From positions 39,067 to 103,066 of the forward strand of contig JADJFA010000022.1 of the NCBI GenBank assembly GCA_016708875.1: a DNA stretch of 64,000 bases, written 5' to 3'. Positions 58,301 to 64,000 of the stretch are shown piece by piece; position 1 is the first letter of the stretch; every line of letters starts with the position of its first letter. This stretch comes from Lewinellaceae bacterium (lineage in GTDB: Bacteria; Bacteroidota; Bacteroidia; Chitinophagales; Saprospiraceae). Below the pieces are notes generated by a model, which was not told the DNA's origin, did no database searches, and saw nothing but the letters and a program-made list of their open reading frames with translations. The translations under genes were made by a program, and so were the position numbers.

Positions 58301-60966
58301 TTGCCTGCAGCATCTTTAATCTCCAGGGTATAATTGTTATTGCCAAGGTTGGCACAAGTATAGTTTACGTTTAAGTTGACATAAGAGTAGCCGCAGTTGT
58401 CGGTGCTAAGGTTGTCCACCATGGAAGGTGTCACCGTAACGGAACCTGCTCCGATGGTCGAAGAAAGGTTGACCGAGATGTTTTTGCACTTAGCAACAGG
58501 ATTTTGGTTGTCCAATACTACGACATTGAAGCTGCAGGTTCCGATATTTCCTGCCTCATCCAAAGCGGTATAAGTTACCACCGTTGTTCCCCCAGGGAAA
58601 TTAAACCCTGATGGGAAGGTAGAAGAAAAGGTAATATCCATTGCGTCTGTGCAATTGTCGGTTGCCGAAGGGTTGGGCCAAGTGGCTGTTGCACTACAAC
58701 TTCCGATCAAAAGTGGGTTGACCATTGGCATAGGGCAAGTGACCGTCGGGCCTGTTTGGTCTTGCACGCTCACCGTGAAATTACAAACGGTGATGTTGCC
58801 AGAACCATCAGTTGCGCGAAGCGTAACGGAGTTGTTACCAGCAAGAAAAGGCACAGCGCTCAAATTAACTGGATTGCTTACAAACAAACCAAGATTGTTG
58901 AACATGCCTGCGTTTACCTTGTATTCAAAAGTCAAGCCGCAAGGATCAAGCGCATTGTCAAAATATTCCAGTACAGCCGGGCTTGAGGACCCTACGTTGA
59001 AGATCAAACCAGGCACTGTTGCATTGCAGTTCGCATTTGCAGCCACCACAAAGGATGATGGGCAACCGATAACTGGGAGGGTATTGTCAGAAACAAAAAC
59101 AGTTGAACTACAAGTACTGGTATTTCCAGCATTGTCGAACACTGTCAGCGTTACTTTTCTGGTTCCTAACGAATCGCAAGTAAAAGTACTCGGACTTACT
59201 CCCAGGCTGTCAATTCCGCAATTGTCCGTCGAACCATCATTGATAAGGTTCGGAGTAACGATTGCTACGCCAAATAGTGGGTCAAGTGTGACGGAAACCG
59301 GACCAGTTACGCAATTGGCATCTGGGTTTTCCGCTTCCATTACATTTACAGTAACTGTAATGGGCGTGATATTGCCATAAAAATCTTCAAATTCATAGGT
59401 AATGACCGTTGTGCCAACAGGGAAATTAGCAGACACCGGGGTCACCCAGTGCAAAGGATTCGTTTCGTCATATGGGTACGGTGTTACACCGTTCGAGATG
59501 AAGAAGGTAGGATCGTTCACACAGCTAAGGCCTGGGCAGTTGATGGAAACCGTCGGGTTTTCCGTCAAAGTCACTGGACCAAAACAATCCGTTGGAGTAT
59601 GGGTCAATATGCTTGGGCGATACCAAGACACACTCTGGGAACAAGACCCAGGTGCGGTATTGACATTAAATACCGATTGGAACGTAACAATTCCGGGAGG
59701 AAGTGCAACTACTGTTGGAGGAGTGACATCATTTACGGTTACGCTAAAAACACAATTCGACATGTTGCCTGAACCATCGGTCACGCTCCATGTCACATTG
59801 GTAGTTCCAACATTGAAAACTGCACCGTTCAAAGTCGTCAGGCCATTGTAGCCTGGAGTGCTCACAATAACTGGCGTGCCAGCCATGATGCTACAATTGT
59901 CGGCTGCAGAAGCATTGTAGGAATTGTTTGGCACAGTGAAGTTGCACATGGGGGAACCCAATGCATCTTCAACTTTATTAGTGGGACAAGTTATAGTCGG
60001 GTTGGTCTGGTCGGTTACATCCACCGTAAACATACAGTTTACAGGTGGGTTTGCTCCATCGTTGATGGTATAGGTCACGTTGGTGACACCCAGGCCGAAA
60101 TTGTAGCCATTGAGCGCGCCAGGTCCGGTGATATTATTCGTCAGTGTAGCTAAAAGTGCTGCATCCAATACGCAGTTGTCAGCCACCATACCTGCTGTGA
60201 CACCAAGGCCGACGCCAACCCATTGGCAAGTACCGTTGGCTAGAGCATTTGGCGCTACCACGTTGGCGGGGCAAGAGATGGTAGGAGGCGTTACGTCGTT
60301 CACAGTAACCGTGAAGGAGCAACTGGCCTGGTTAGGCACAGGAAGGGCATTGTCCATGACCGTCCAGGTAACGGTCGTAAGGCCTTGTCCAAAGACAACG
60401 CCGTTGAGCGTATTCATCCCAGATCCTGTGGTAGCACCTGAAAGGCTGTAGGTTATATTAGTTGCACAATTGTCGGCAACGGTCACCCAGTCAAATTCAA
60501 AAGCCCCCGCAGTATAGGTGCAGCTTGGGCCCGCAGGACGCACTTGGTTGCCCACACAAGTGATCGTTGGAGCAATGTTGTCAACCACATTTATTGTGAT
60601 CGCCTTGATCGTCGCGCCAGGGCCACCAGGACCGCCGGTCCGCACATGCAAGGTGTGTGGATTGGTAAGTACATCGCCACAGTTGAAAGTCAGCGGCAGG
60701 GAGATAAATGGCCCACCAACGCCAGTTGACGAAGCGTCATAACTGCAAAGCGGGTCAATCGTGAACCCGTTGGCATTCAATACAGCGTCGGTTAGATCCA
60801 CCGTGGCACCTGGGCCAACGCCCAAGGCTAGGTTGATATTTACTGTTCCTGGAGGGAAAGCTATAAAATCAGCACACTGCGCCTTGGCCCCGACCATGGA
60901 GGCCAGTGTAAAGCACAGCACGAGCAGCCCTTGCGCCACGCGGCGCGGAGTTGTTGAGATGTTCAT
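52339..60966 (-). CDS. Giant HYR-repeat surface protein with SprB-type repeat, cohesin- and dockerin-like domains and T9SS type A domain
   Basis: 2875 residues from ATG 60966 (MNISTTPRRVAQGLLVLCF, signal ending near VGAKAQ); the frame opens at 61086 but the extra 40 residues would precede the signal. About 22 HYR or HYR-like modules occupy residues 130-2200 (closures such as TVTWSVTDGSGNMSNCVFSV). A SprB-type repeat follows (ATGGTGLFSFVWSSSPSDTT ... LAAGTYTVSVTD), then a cohesin-like domain (ACQGQTLSIPVTVDNFISVT), a dockerin-like segment (AGDINGDQRINLFDYALVQKYVLG, with a second IGDVNG turn), a second cohesin-like domain (VTIPFNALDFTNTRAYQMTIGFDPEVFELQ), and a type A sorting domain (NQPNPFTSETSISF ... 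GVFYYELETP). It should be exported across the outer membrane. Many modules share a fold, so local misassembly cannot be excluded. Confidence 0.88.
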   Translation of the reverse strand: MNISTTPRRVAQGLLVLCFTLASMVGAKAQCADFIAFPPGTVNINLALGVGPGATVDLTDAVLNANGFTIDPLCSYDASSTGVGGPFISLPLTFNCGDVLTNPHTLHVRTGGPGGPGATIKAITINVVDNIAPTITCVGNQVRPAGPSCTYTAGAFEFDWVTVADNCATNITYSLSGATTGSGMNTLNGVVFGQGLTTVTWTVMDNALPVPNQASCSFTVTVNDVTPPTISCPANVVAPNALANGTCQWVGVGLGVTAGMVADNCVLDAALLATLTNNITGPGALNGYNFGLGVTNVTYTINDGANPPVNCMFTVDVTDQTNPTITCPTNKVEDALGSPMCNFTVPNNSYNASAADNCSIMAGTPVIVSTPGYNGLTTLNGAVFNVGTTNVTWSVTDGSGNMSNCVFSVTVNDVTPPTVVALPPGIVTFQSVFNVNTAPGSCSQSVSWYRPSILTHTPTDCFGPVTLTENPTVSINCPGLSCVNDPTFFISNGVTPYPYDETNPLHWVTPVSANFPVGTTVITYEFEDFYGNITPITVTVNVMEAENPDANCVTGPVSVTLDPLFGVAIVTPNLINDGSTDNCGIDSLGVSPSTFTCDSLGTRKVTLTVFDNAGNTSTCSSTVFVSDNTLPVIGCPSSFVVAANANCNATVPGLIFNVGSSSPAVLEYFDNALDPCGLTFEYKVNAGMFNNLGLFVSNPVNLSAVPFLAGNNSVTLRATDGSGNITVCNFTVSVQDQTGPTVTCPMPMVNPLLIGSCSATATWPNPSATDNCTDAMDITFSSTFPSGFNFPGGTTVVTYTALDEAGNIGTCSFNVVVLDNQNPVAKCKNISVNLSSTIGAGSVTVTPSMVDNLSTDNCGYSYVNLNVNYTCANLGNNNYTLEIKDAAGNTSTCVAVVTVNDVTAPSFTCPANMTLNANAVCQASLTGTATATDNCSIVSYEYDLNPPAPVAFALLNNGATGNLANIPALPLGATTVTLRASDNASPANSSTCSFLVTVVDVTPPVLVGVPANTTVACNAIPPVVLPTATDNCGAASVVYLGELNSATPCVYTLTRTWKATDGSGNMSTMSQVITVQDIVGPVFNAAYHPTGIVNINVTSALVCTGNYTLTVVNITNITDACNGVSGIAYNLVPATGAPSSGVLTLAAGVYTLPVSTFPIGTNVVTLTASDGCGNTTTKVVNIVVADNQAPVFQNNYAAAPAGICGKVFTLPNTTNNCDQLFTWTRPIASDVFDCGNEIVTEVISNATVQAFVNLLNPFPSTLPIVPPGLPSNVIAQFPVGQTTVTYTATQGANVSTCSFIVKILDTQAPTITCPSNQNLSISSACSAAATVPTYPPSSVLDNCPNNVAITQTPAPGTLVSTLVPVIAGNTFTVTLIAKDTFPNNLMSVPCSFTVTLVDSQSPVPLITTLANVVSNCTKYTVVAPGATDCNGVSIDTLWGTPSVNVMMVLPPAYAGGPPSYVLNPGNYVITWSYTDPQNNTTTQPQSVFITVDVTPPVAIAQPLSVNLDAMGNAFITALQLNNGSFDQDNCGPLDLSIRTGTSPNFVYVDTLDLDCSNLANMGVNTVIFAATDINGNVSTFQTTVTVHDVTSPVFTGAWTATQMDTAVQACAPIPPPASFPQTATDQCDLVVNIALLETSTQDTIGCGKYSYVINRKWTATDDSGNTATRTQKIIVADTQAPIYAANTPLTVIANTAPNAIVCNAAVNFNMAAFVSDCEAAADLTITNTLISGPVSSSFIPAGSNISAPNYPIGTYVVRFTTTDKCGNSATKDVTIQVNDATPPTAVCINGVSASLQPSGIVVVTVNQFNNNSYDNCTSSLDLLIQRLDQNPLVAPTPSLEYNCDDADGVTQHGVKLFVTDSTGNMSMCLTYIVIQDNVAPSITCPANDTLDCAANTAPQLLGFATAVDNCPNNVSIDFTDVLASGTGPVCELLTRTWSAMDLANNISTCEQLISLVDTIKPVLSAYPPDETISCSTPLPAPATITATDNCSSLVTVLFDQDTINIAQGPCGQFNYTIVRTRTAVDDCGNTEIHSRLINVEDITEPEFAGMPDTLVLNTSQFPPNLTCTVPLVLNVAQFLEDCTPDSSLLVTNDAPFGDGSFNISGDYPIGNYWVFFAAFDLCGNLGIDSLYIQVVDNSVPTLVCNNNIVIALGTNGEATINAGDIDLGSTDNCAIDTMYLSQNMFDCGDLGLQTVTLTAEDIYGNTNACIVEVEVTLGVNSGFNLTATGTPESYFGAENGTATAVATGGTGLFSFVWSSSPSDTTAVLDSLAAGTYTVSVTDVNSGCIAVDTVVIVAGAKITLTVGAGNACQGQTLSIPVTVDNFISVTGFNFGLALGNGVAGTITGISNVNPALVGLITGVNTVFWAEPTQTPTNLLNGTVLFNVEIQLSNAVVGTTSTIIASALPALIFLHDGTVQAPMVVFNAGTATISCPASANLKVEGDVFTWKAPVKPIPNVTLTLGGTAPGVDVTALPNANYSFMVASGSNTVVTGNKVSTVKNQQINVGDMLGIQAHAALQVAFSNGYQWVAGDINGDQRINLFDYALVQKYVLGNNPHFRDNQGNQVGPDWKFVPETHMFMPLPLGNPQPPMLNPLNNPVPPNSIAHNNILVDFLDDDFVGVLIGDVNGSVMPDSLTSGGGGADNAALKFRLNDRSVQAGETVTIPFNALDFTNTRAYQMTIGFDPEVFELQDIQSGVLPGLTEGNFGTDYLVDGLLSTLWVGDKPTSFNDNETLFSLTFKALEDVSSLSSVLHSSSAIAEALAIDQAGHSVSVDLEFVTSVATGEVESKIFALYQNQPNPFTSETSISFRLPESGRATLRVFSAEGRLVKTVIGDFAEGINAIKFQKSDIGSNGVFYYELETPKHSDRKKMILID

Positions 60967-61812
60967 GGTCAAAAAATTAGTGGATGAGGAAAAAGGTGAG
61001 ACGCGGAGCGTCTTTGAGAAGGAGTGTATGGAACTCTTCATCAATGAGGATCGGTTTGGAATTGACAGATGTTGTTTATAGTTCAAGTTTCGTGTATTTC
61101 AGTGAATTAGAATGAAGTGATGAAGTGATAGAGCGATGAAGTGATCGTGTACTCAAACGAGCAAACGCTTTCAACTATCTAACCCCATTTGAGTCTGGGC
61201 TTACCTAAAAAACTCAGGCGGCTAAAAAGACATCAATCGGGAATACTTCAATCAACTTTTCAAAAAACCTTAGGGAAACACATGAAACCAACCATAAAGG
61301 CGGCGAGGATTATGGATTAAAATGGAGTGTAGAATCTGGAAATTAATTTTTTTATTCCGTCTTCTCTACTCGCCTATCTGCATTCAAGGTGCAAGATTAC
61401 TGCTAAAAGTGCCAAACGGCGAAACGCTTTTTTTGGGGTGACTTAGTCGTTTCGTGCGCAAACCTCTGCTTATCAAAAAATTGCGCATCTTTCTTGTCGT
61501 GATAAAATCGCTTTACTGTCAGATCTTGAATGGGGTTTTGTCGCCTGTCTTACAGAGTTGATAGGGCTAAGCCAAAAACCGTACCAATTTTGGAGTAGTT
61601 CCTTTTTTGATTGAAGCTCTTTTTAAAAAATTTGGCCTAAATACCCATAATCAAAACTTATTCTAAACCGAATAGGCCAAATTCTCGAAAAAGCCCTTCG
61701 TCCAGCATCATTGTTTTTTCAAATACGAGGAGACAAGCCTAGTAGACAGCAAGTGGCAAGGATGGTCACATTTTGAAGGACCATTACTGCTTGAGTAACC
61801 CCCTGCAACCCG
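60967..61812. other. 846-base stretch without a recognised gene
   Basis: It lies upstream of the giant gene. No convincing coding sequence in either direction. Around 61145-61205 a short open stretch on the plus strand (RVLKRANAFNYLTPFESGLT) hints at a decayed integrase-like tail but is too short to call. Inverted repeat AATTTGGCCT (61629-61638) and AGGCCAAATT (61674-61683) encloses 35 bases. The rest is A/T-rich and may hold the promoter of the giant gene. Confidence 0.5.
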
Positions 61813-62229
61813 TCAAAACCCATTCCCACGCCTCTTTTCCCAATCTAAAATCCAATCCAGCAACACTGCCACTACCAAATCGCGCCGTTCCAACACCTCC
61901 CAATTTGAAAAGCGCAATACCGTGAATCCCACCGCTTCCAAATTACGTTGTCTGGTAGCATCCTTTGTGGCCACCTCCTCACATTCGTGGATATGTCCAT
62001 CTACCTCGATAATCAACATAAGTTCGAAGCACATAAAATCAGCAATGTAAAATAGGACTGGCCTTTGGCGGAGGAATTGGTATCCGCGCAACTGGGTGTT
62101 TTTCAACAAATTATCCCAAAGCAAGATTTCGGCCTTAGTAGAACGGTTTCGCATTTCGCGCGCTCTACCGCGCAAGGATTTGTTGTAATGGTGGTTGTTT
62201 GCTGGGGAAGCGATTTCTTTTATTTTCAT
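61813..62229 (-). CDS. DUF559 endonuclease-like domain protein
   Basis: 138 residues. The central part (RNRSTKAEILLWDNLLKNTQLRGYQFLRQRPVLFYIADFMCFELMLIIEVDGHIHE) matches the DUF559/Vsr-like fold: a Lys/Arg-rich helix with Glu (TKAEILLWD), then the PVLFYIADF strand with Asp and the IIEVDG strand with Glu and Asp of a PD-(D/E)xK type core, closing with VLRFSNWEVL. Probably a small nuclease, with unknown substrate; members are often scattered in Bacteroidota genomes near other accessory genes. It has no obvious partner here. Repeats lie on both sides. Confidence 0.85.
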   Translation of the reverse strand: MKIKEIASPANNHHYNKSLRGRAREMRNRSTKAEILLWDNLLKNTQLRGYQFLRQRPVLFYIADFMCFELMLIIEVDGHIHECEEVATKDATRQRNLEAVGFTVLRFSNWEVLERRDLVVAVLLDWILDWEKRRGNGF

Positions 62230-62315
62230 AAAGCAGTTTGGTTGCTTTACAAAAATAACGGGATTGGTTTAGTATTGCAAGGGGGGTGCGATTCTTTGAT
62301 TCGTTAGGCGGCCTG

Positions 62316-62454
62316 TCACCCCCCTACCCCCCTCAAGGGGGGAGTTGGTGCCTGCTAGCTCCTAGATTCCTGCATTTTTTATACGAAATTATTTGCCAGC
62401 TCACCCGGGTGACCATGCGCGGAGCATCCCCCCTTGAGGGGGGCAGGGGGGTGA
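62316..62454. repeat. G/C-rich inverted repeat
   Basis: 62316-62343 (TCACCCCCCTACC then CCTCAAGGGGGGA) is complementary to 62427-62454 with one mismatch; each arm also contains its own small palindrome CCCCTCAAGGGG. The motif TGATACGCTCAGGGG is repeated twice just after it. Similar arms are common intergenic elements in this lineage by my recollection. Confidence 0.8.
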
Positions 62455-62521
62455 TACGCTCAGGGGCAGGGGTGATACGCTCAGGGGGGCAGCGAACAAA
62501 TCCACACAAAAGCACAAAAAA

Positions 62522-62553
62522 AGCCGTCCACCCTGAAACCAGGGCGAACGGCT
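62522..62553 (-). terminator. Terminator of the partial surface-protein gene
   Basis: AGCCGT...ACGGCT with an inner CCCTG...CAGGG pairing; on the minus strand a run of T follows (complement of the A-run 62514-62521). It lies 110 bases past the stop at 62664. Confidence 0.8.
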
Positions 62554-62577
62554 ATCACTCATAGTATGTAATCAAAA

Positions 62578-62655
62578 CAAGTTTCAAGCCACCAGTATCA
62601 AGTGGCAAGTTCCAAGGACGGCCTAATGCCACTTGAAACTTGCTACTCGAGACTT
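62578..62655. repeat. AAGTTTCAAG / TCAAGTGGCAAGTT repeat
   Basis: CAAGTTTCAAGCCACCAG... and ...TGCCACTTGAAACTTG are imperfect inverted copies sharing AGTTTCAAG with the element at 15690-15825. It fills the space between the terminator and the stop of the surface-protein gene. Confidence 0.65.
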
Positions 62656-62663
62656 AAAACTAC

Positions 62664-64000
62664 TTACTTCGCCGTCACCATCTTGATCGTCCGTTTGCCC
62701 TGTGGTGTAACAAGTTCACAGAACAACATTCCATACGTCCAGGCATTTTCCATGTTGAATTCCAACTCATGGTAACCCGCTGTGTACTGGCGATCATAAG
62801 AAGTCAATTCACGGCCACTGATGTCGAGGATTCGAATGTGCGCCTCGCAAGCCTCGGGCAAAATGAAACCGATGGTAGTAGCATCCGAGAATGGATTCGG
62901 ACGGTTTTGCAACAGTTGCAATTCCAAATTGGCCAAATCAAGCGGCGTACCTGTGCTGACCGATTCTGTAAAGAGAAGTTTCACGTCCGTAGGCACGTGT
63001 GCTTCCGAGTAGGCTTTGCATGGAATTTCCGAATCGTCCAATCTCAGCACCTGGCTGAGTTTTTGGCCGCTTGCCAGCACTTTGAACTTAGCACGGAACA
63101 CCGGAGTGCCATCAGCCAAGGTAGTGCCAGTTCCTGCCGTCCACAGGGTGCGCAATTCACCAAGGTTAGCGTTGTACGCACCAAAGTTGTCGGGCAGGTT
63201 CATTGGAATCGCGCCAAGCGGCTGGAAACCAACAAATTGCAACTGCATCGGGTCGAAATCAAGTGCAAACTGGTAGGCTGCCAAATCATAGAAGTTAGAA
63301 GCTGCAAAAGTCAGTTCCACTTCTGTGCCAGCCACCAGTGTTTGGTCCTGCAATACCCACACGAGCGGTGGAATGCTTGGCGCCATCTGAGGGTCAGCCC
63401 ATACAGCGGCCACATCGCCGATTTTCATGCCGTAGAAATCAACCCCGGTCACATCCGATGTTGTCACGTTCACATCTTTAAATTCCGGGAATGCAGGCAC
63501 GAGATGGTGTGCAGTCCCAGGCATTGAAAAGTCTGTTGGAACAAAGCGCCAGAATACATTGAATGCAATCAGTGCTCCGGGGTTTCCTAAAATGCTCTGC
63601 TTTATAAGGGTTGCATCATTATAGGCAATGGTGCCGTTCCGGTTTACATCGGCGCATACTTTTTTGTACGGGTCTGAAATAGGATTGATAAAATCCACGT
63701 GGTCATCAATCCTATCCGCATCCTCAACGGTAACTCCATTGAGTCGGTTAATGTTCTTCACCGGTGTGATCGTGAATAATCCTGCAGCAGTCAATGAAAA
63801 GTTATAGTCGCCGTTGCTGTCCGAAAGCTCGCTGCCCAATGGATTCCCGCTTTGCGAGAGTTTCACCGTTGCGTCTTTCACGCCCGATACATCGTCGTGC
63901 TCCCAAATGATTCGGCCTGAAATCGTCAGACAATTAATTGTGATCGTAAAGGAGCATGTAGTGATATTGCCCACTGCATCGGTCATGGAATATGTAACCG
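62664..64000 (-). CDS. HYR/dockerin/cohesin surface protein with T9SS type A domain, 5' end outside the window
   Basis: The frame stays open to the window edge (VTYSMTDAVGNITTCSFTI, the closing strands of an HYR domain), so the Met at 63986 is internal and at least 445 residues are present. After the HYR end comes a carboxypeptidase-regulatory-like domain (ISGRIIWEHDDVSGVKDATVKL), a dockerin-like pair (VTVEDADRIDDHVDFIN and ADVNRNGTIAYNDATLIKQSILG), a cohesin-like domain (LVAGTEVELTFAASNFYDLAAYQFALDFDPMQLQF) and a type A sorting domain (NRPNPFSDATTIGF ... YGMLFCELVTP). The order matches the C-terminus of the 2875-residue protein downstream, so the two are paralogues. It probably belongs to the same surface-protein set; its N-terminus and repeat number cannot be seen. 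Confidence 0.88.
   Translation of the reverse strand, partial: VTYSMTDAVGNITTCSFTITINCLTISGRIIWEHDDVSGVKDATVKLSQSGNPLGSELSDSNGDYNFSLTAAGLFTITPVKNINRLNGVTVEDADRIDDHVDFINPISDPYKKVCADVNRNGTIAYNDATLIKQSILGNPGALIAFNVFWRFVPTDFSMPGTAHHLVPAFPEFKDVNVTTSDVTGVDFYGMKIGDVAAVWADPQMAPSIPPLVWVLQDQTLVAGTEVELTFAASNFYDLAAYQFALDFDPMQLQFVGFQPLGAIPMNLPDNFGAYNANLGELRTLWTAGTGTTLADGTPVFRAKFKVLASGQKLSQVLRLDDSEIPCKAYSEAHVPTDVKLLFTESVSTGTPLDLANLELQLLQNRPNPFSDATTIGFILPEACEAHIRILDISGRELTSYDRQYTAGYHELEFNMENAWTYGMLFCELVTPQGKRTIKMVTAK

Noticed and set aside
61145..61205. Integrase or transposase C-terminal fragment
   Set aside because: Only about 20 codons in frame with a vague TPFE-like end; not enough to call an insertion sequence.

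Overview
The window is chromosomal DNA from a member of the Bacteroidota, most likely a Saprospiraceae-like bacterium (relatives of Haliscomenobacter, Lewinella). The grounds are: several proteins carrying type IX secretion system (T9SS) C-terminal sorting domains, a PorP/SprF gene next to an OmpA-family gene, giant HYR-repeat surface proteins, two DUF3667 proteins, repeated -7 promoter boxes of the Bacteroidota form TAnnTTTG, and no obvious Shine-Dalgarno sequences. I saw no prophage, no intact insertion sequence and no CRISPR array.

Layout. 1-7.4 kb: a frame-broken small conserved gene, a frame-broken secreted M23 peptidase, then a TPR hybrid histidine kinase and a LytTR response regulator separated by a repeat array. 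7.5-17.2 kb: small unknown proteins and housekeeping genes, including a TM2 protein, an acyl-CoA (methylcrotonyl-CoA-like) carboxylase beta subunit, ung, tRNA-Arg, a GT4 glycosyltransferase, an HMG-CoA lyase with an internal deletion, and a DUF3109 protein. 17.5-26.8 kb: purL, a TlpA-like lipoprotein, a MOSC protein, a TrmN6-like methyltransferase, a secreted phospholipase-D-like protein, a SpoU methyltransferase, and an ECF sigma factor with a likely anti-sigma partner. 26.8-38.7 kb is a rearranged accessory region: a beta-helix/diheme-cytochrome fusion with a truncated duplicate and a third remnant, two T9SS propeller-like proteins, a gene split by an in-frame TAG, three cold-shock copies (one truncated), tRNA-Gly with a short anticodon loop, and duplicated outer-membrane barrel genes. 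38.9-43.2 kb: GT2, aldo/keto reductase, TMTC-like membrane protein, ferredoxin. 43.4-64 kb is a surface-protein locus, all on the minus strand: OmpA-SPOR, PorP/SprF, an 1804-residue cohesin/HYR protein with a type B sorting domain, a 2875-residue HYR/SprB/cohesin/dockerin protein with a type A domain, a DUF559 nuclease-like gene, and the 3' end of another HYR/dockerin/cohesin protein that runs off the window.

How the genes fit together. Seven proteins here look like T9SS cargo. The PorP/SprF and OmpA-SPOR genes sit directly downstream of the type B cargo gene, the usual arrangement for a SprB/SprF-type pair. The carboxylase and HMG-CoA lyase would both serve leucine degradation, although the lyase is probably not functional as read. 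Intergenic regions are rich in palindromic and short-tandem elements from several sequence families.

Caution. Four genes are broken by single-base shifts, mostly at homopolymers; one has an in-frame stop; tRNA-Gly lacks one anticodon-loop base; and one fusion could be created by one extra A. This pattern fits uncorrected sequencing indels at least as well as real decay, so those calls are provisional.
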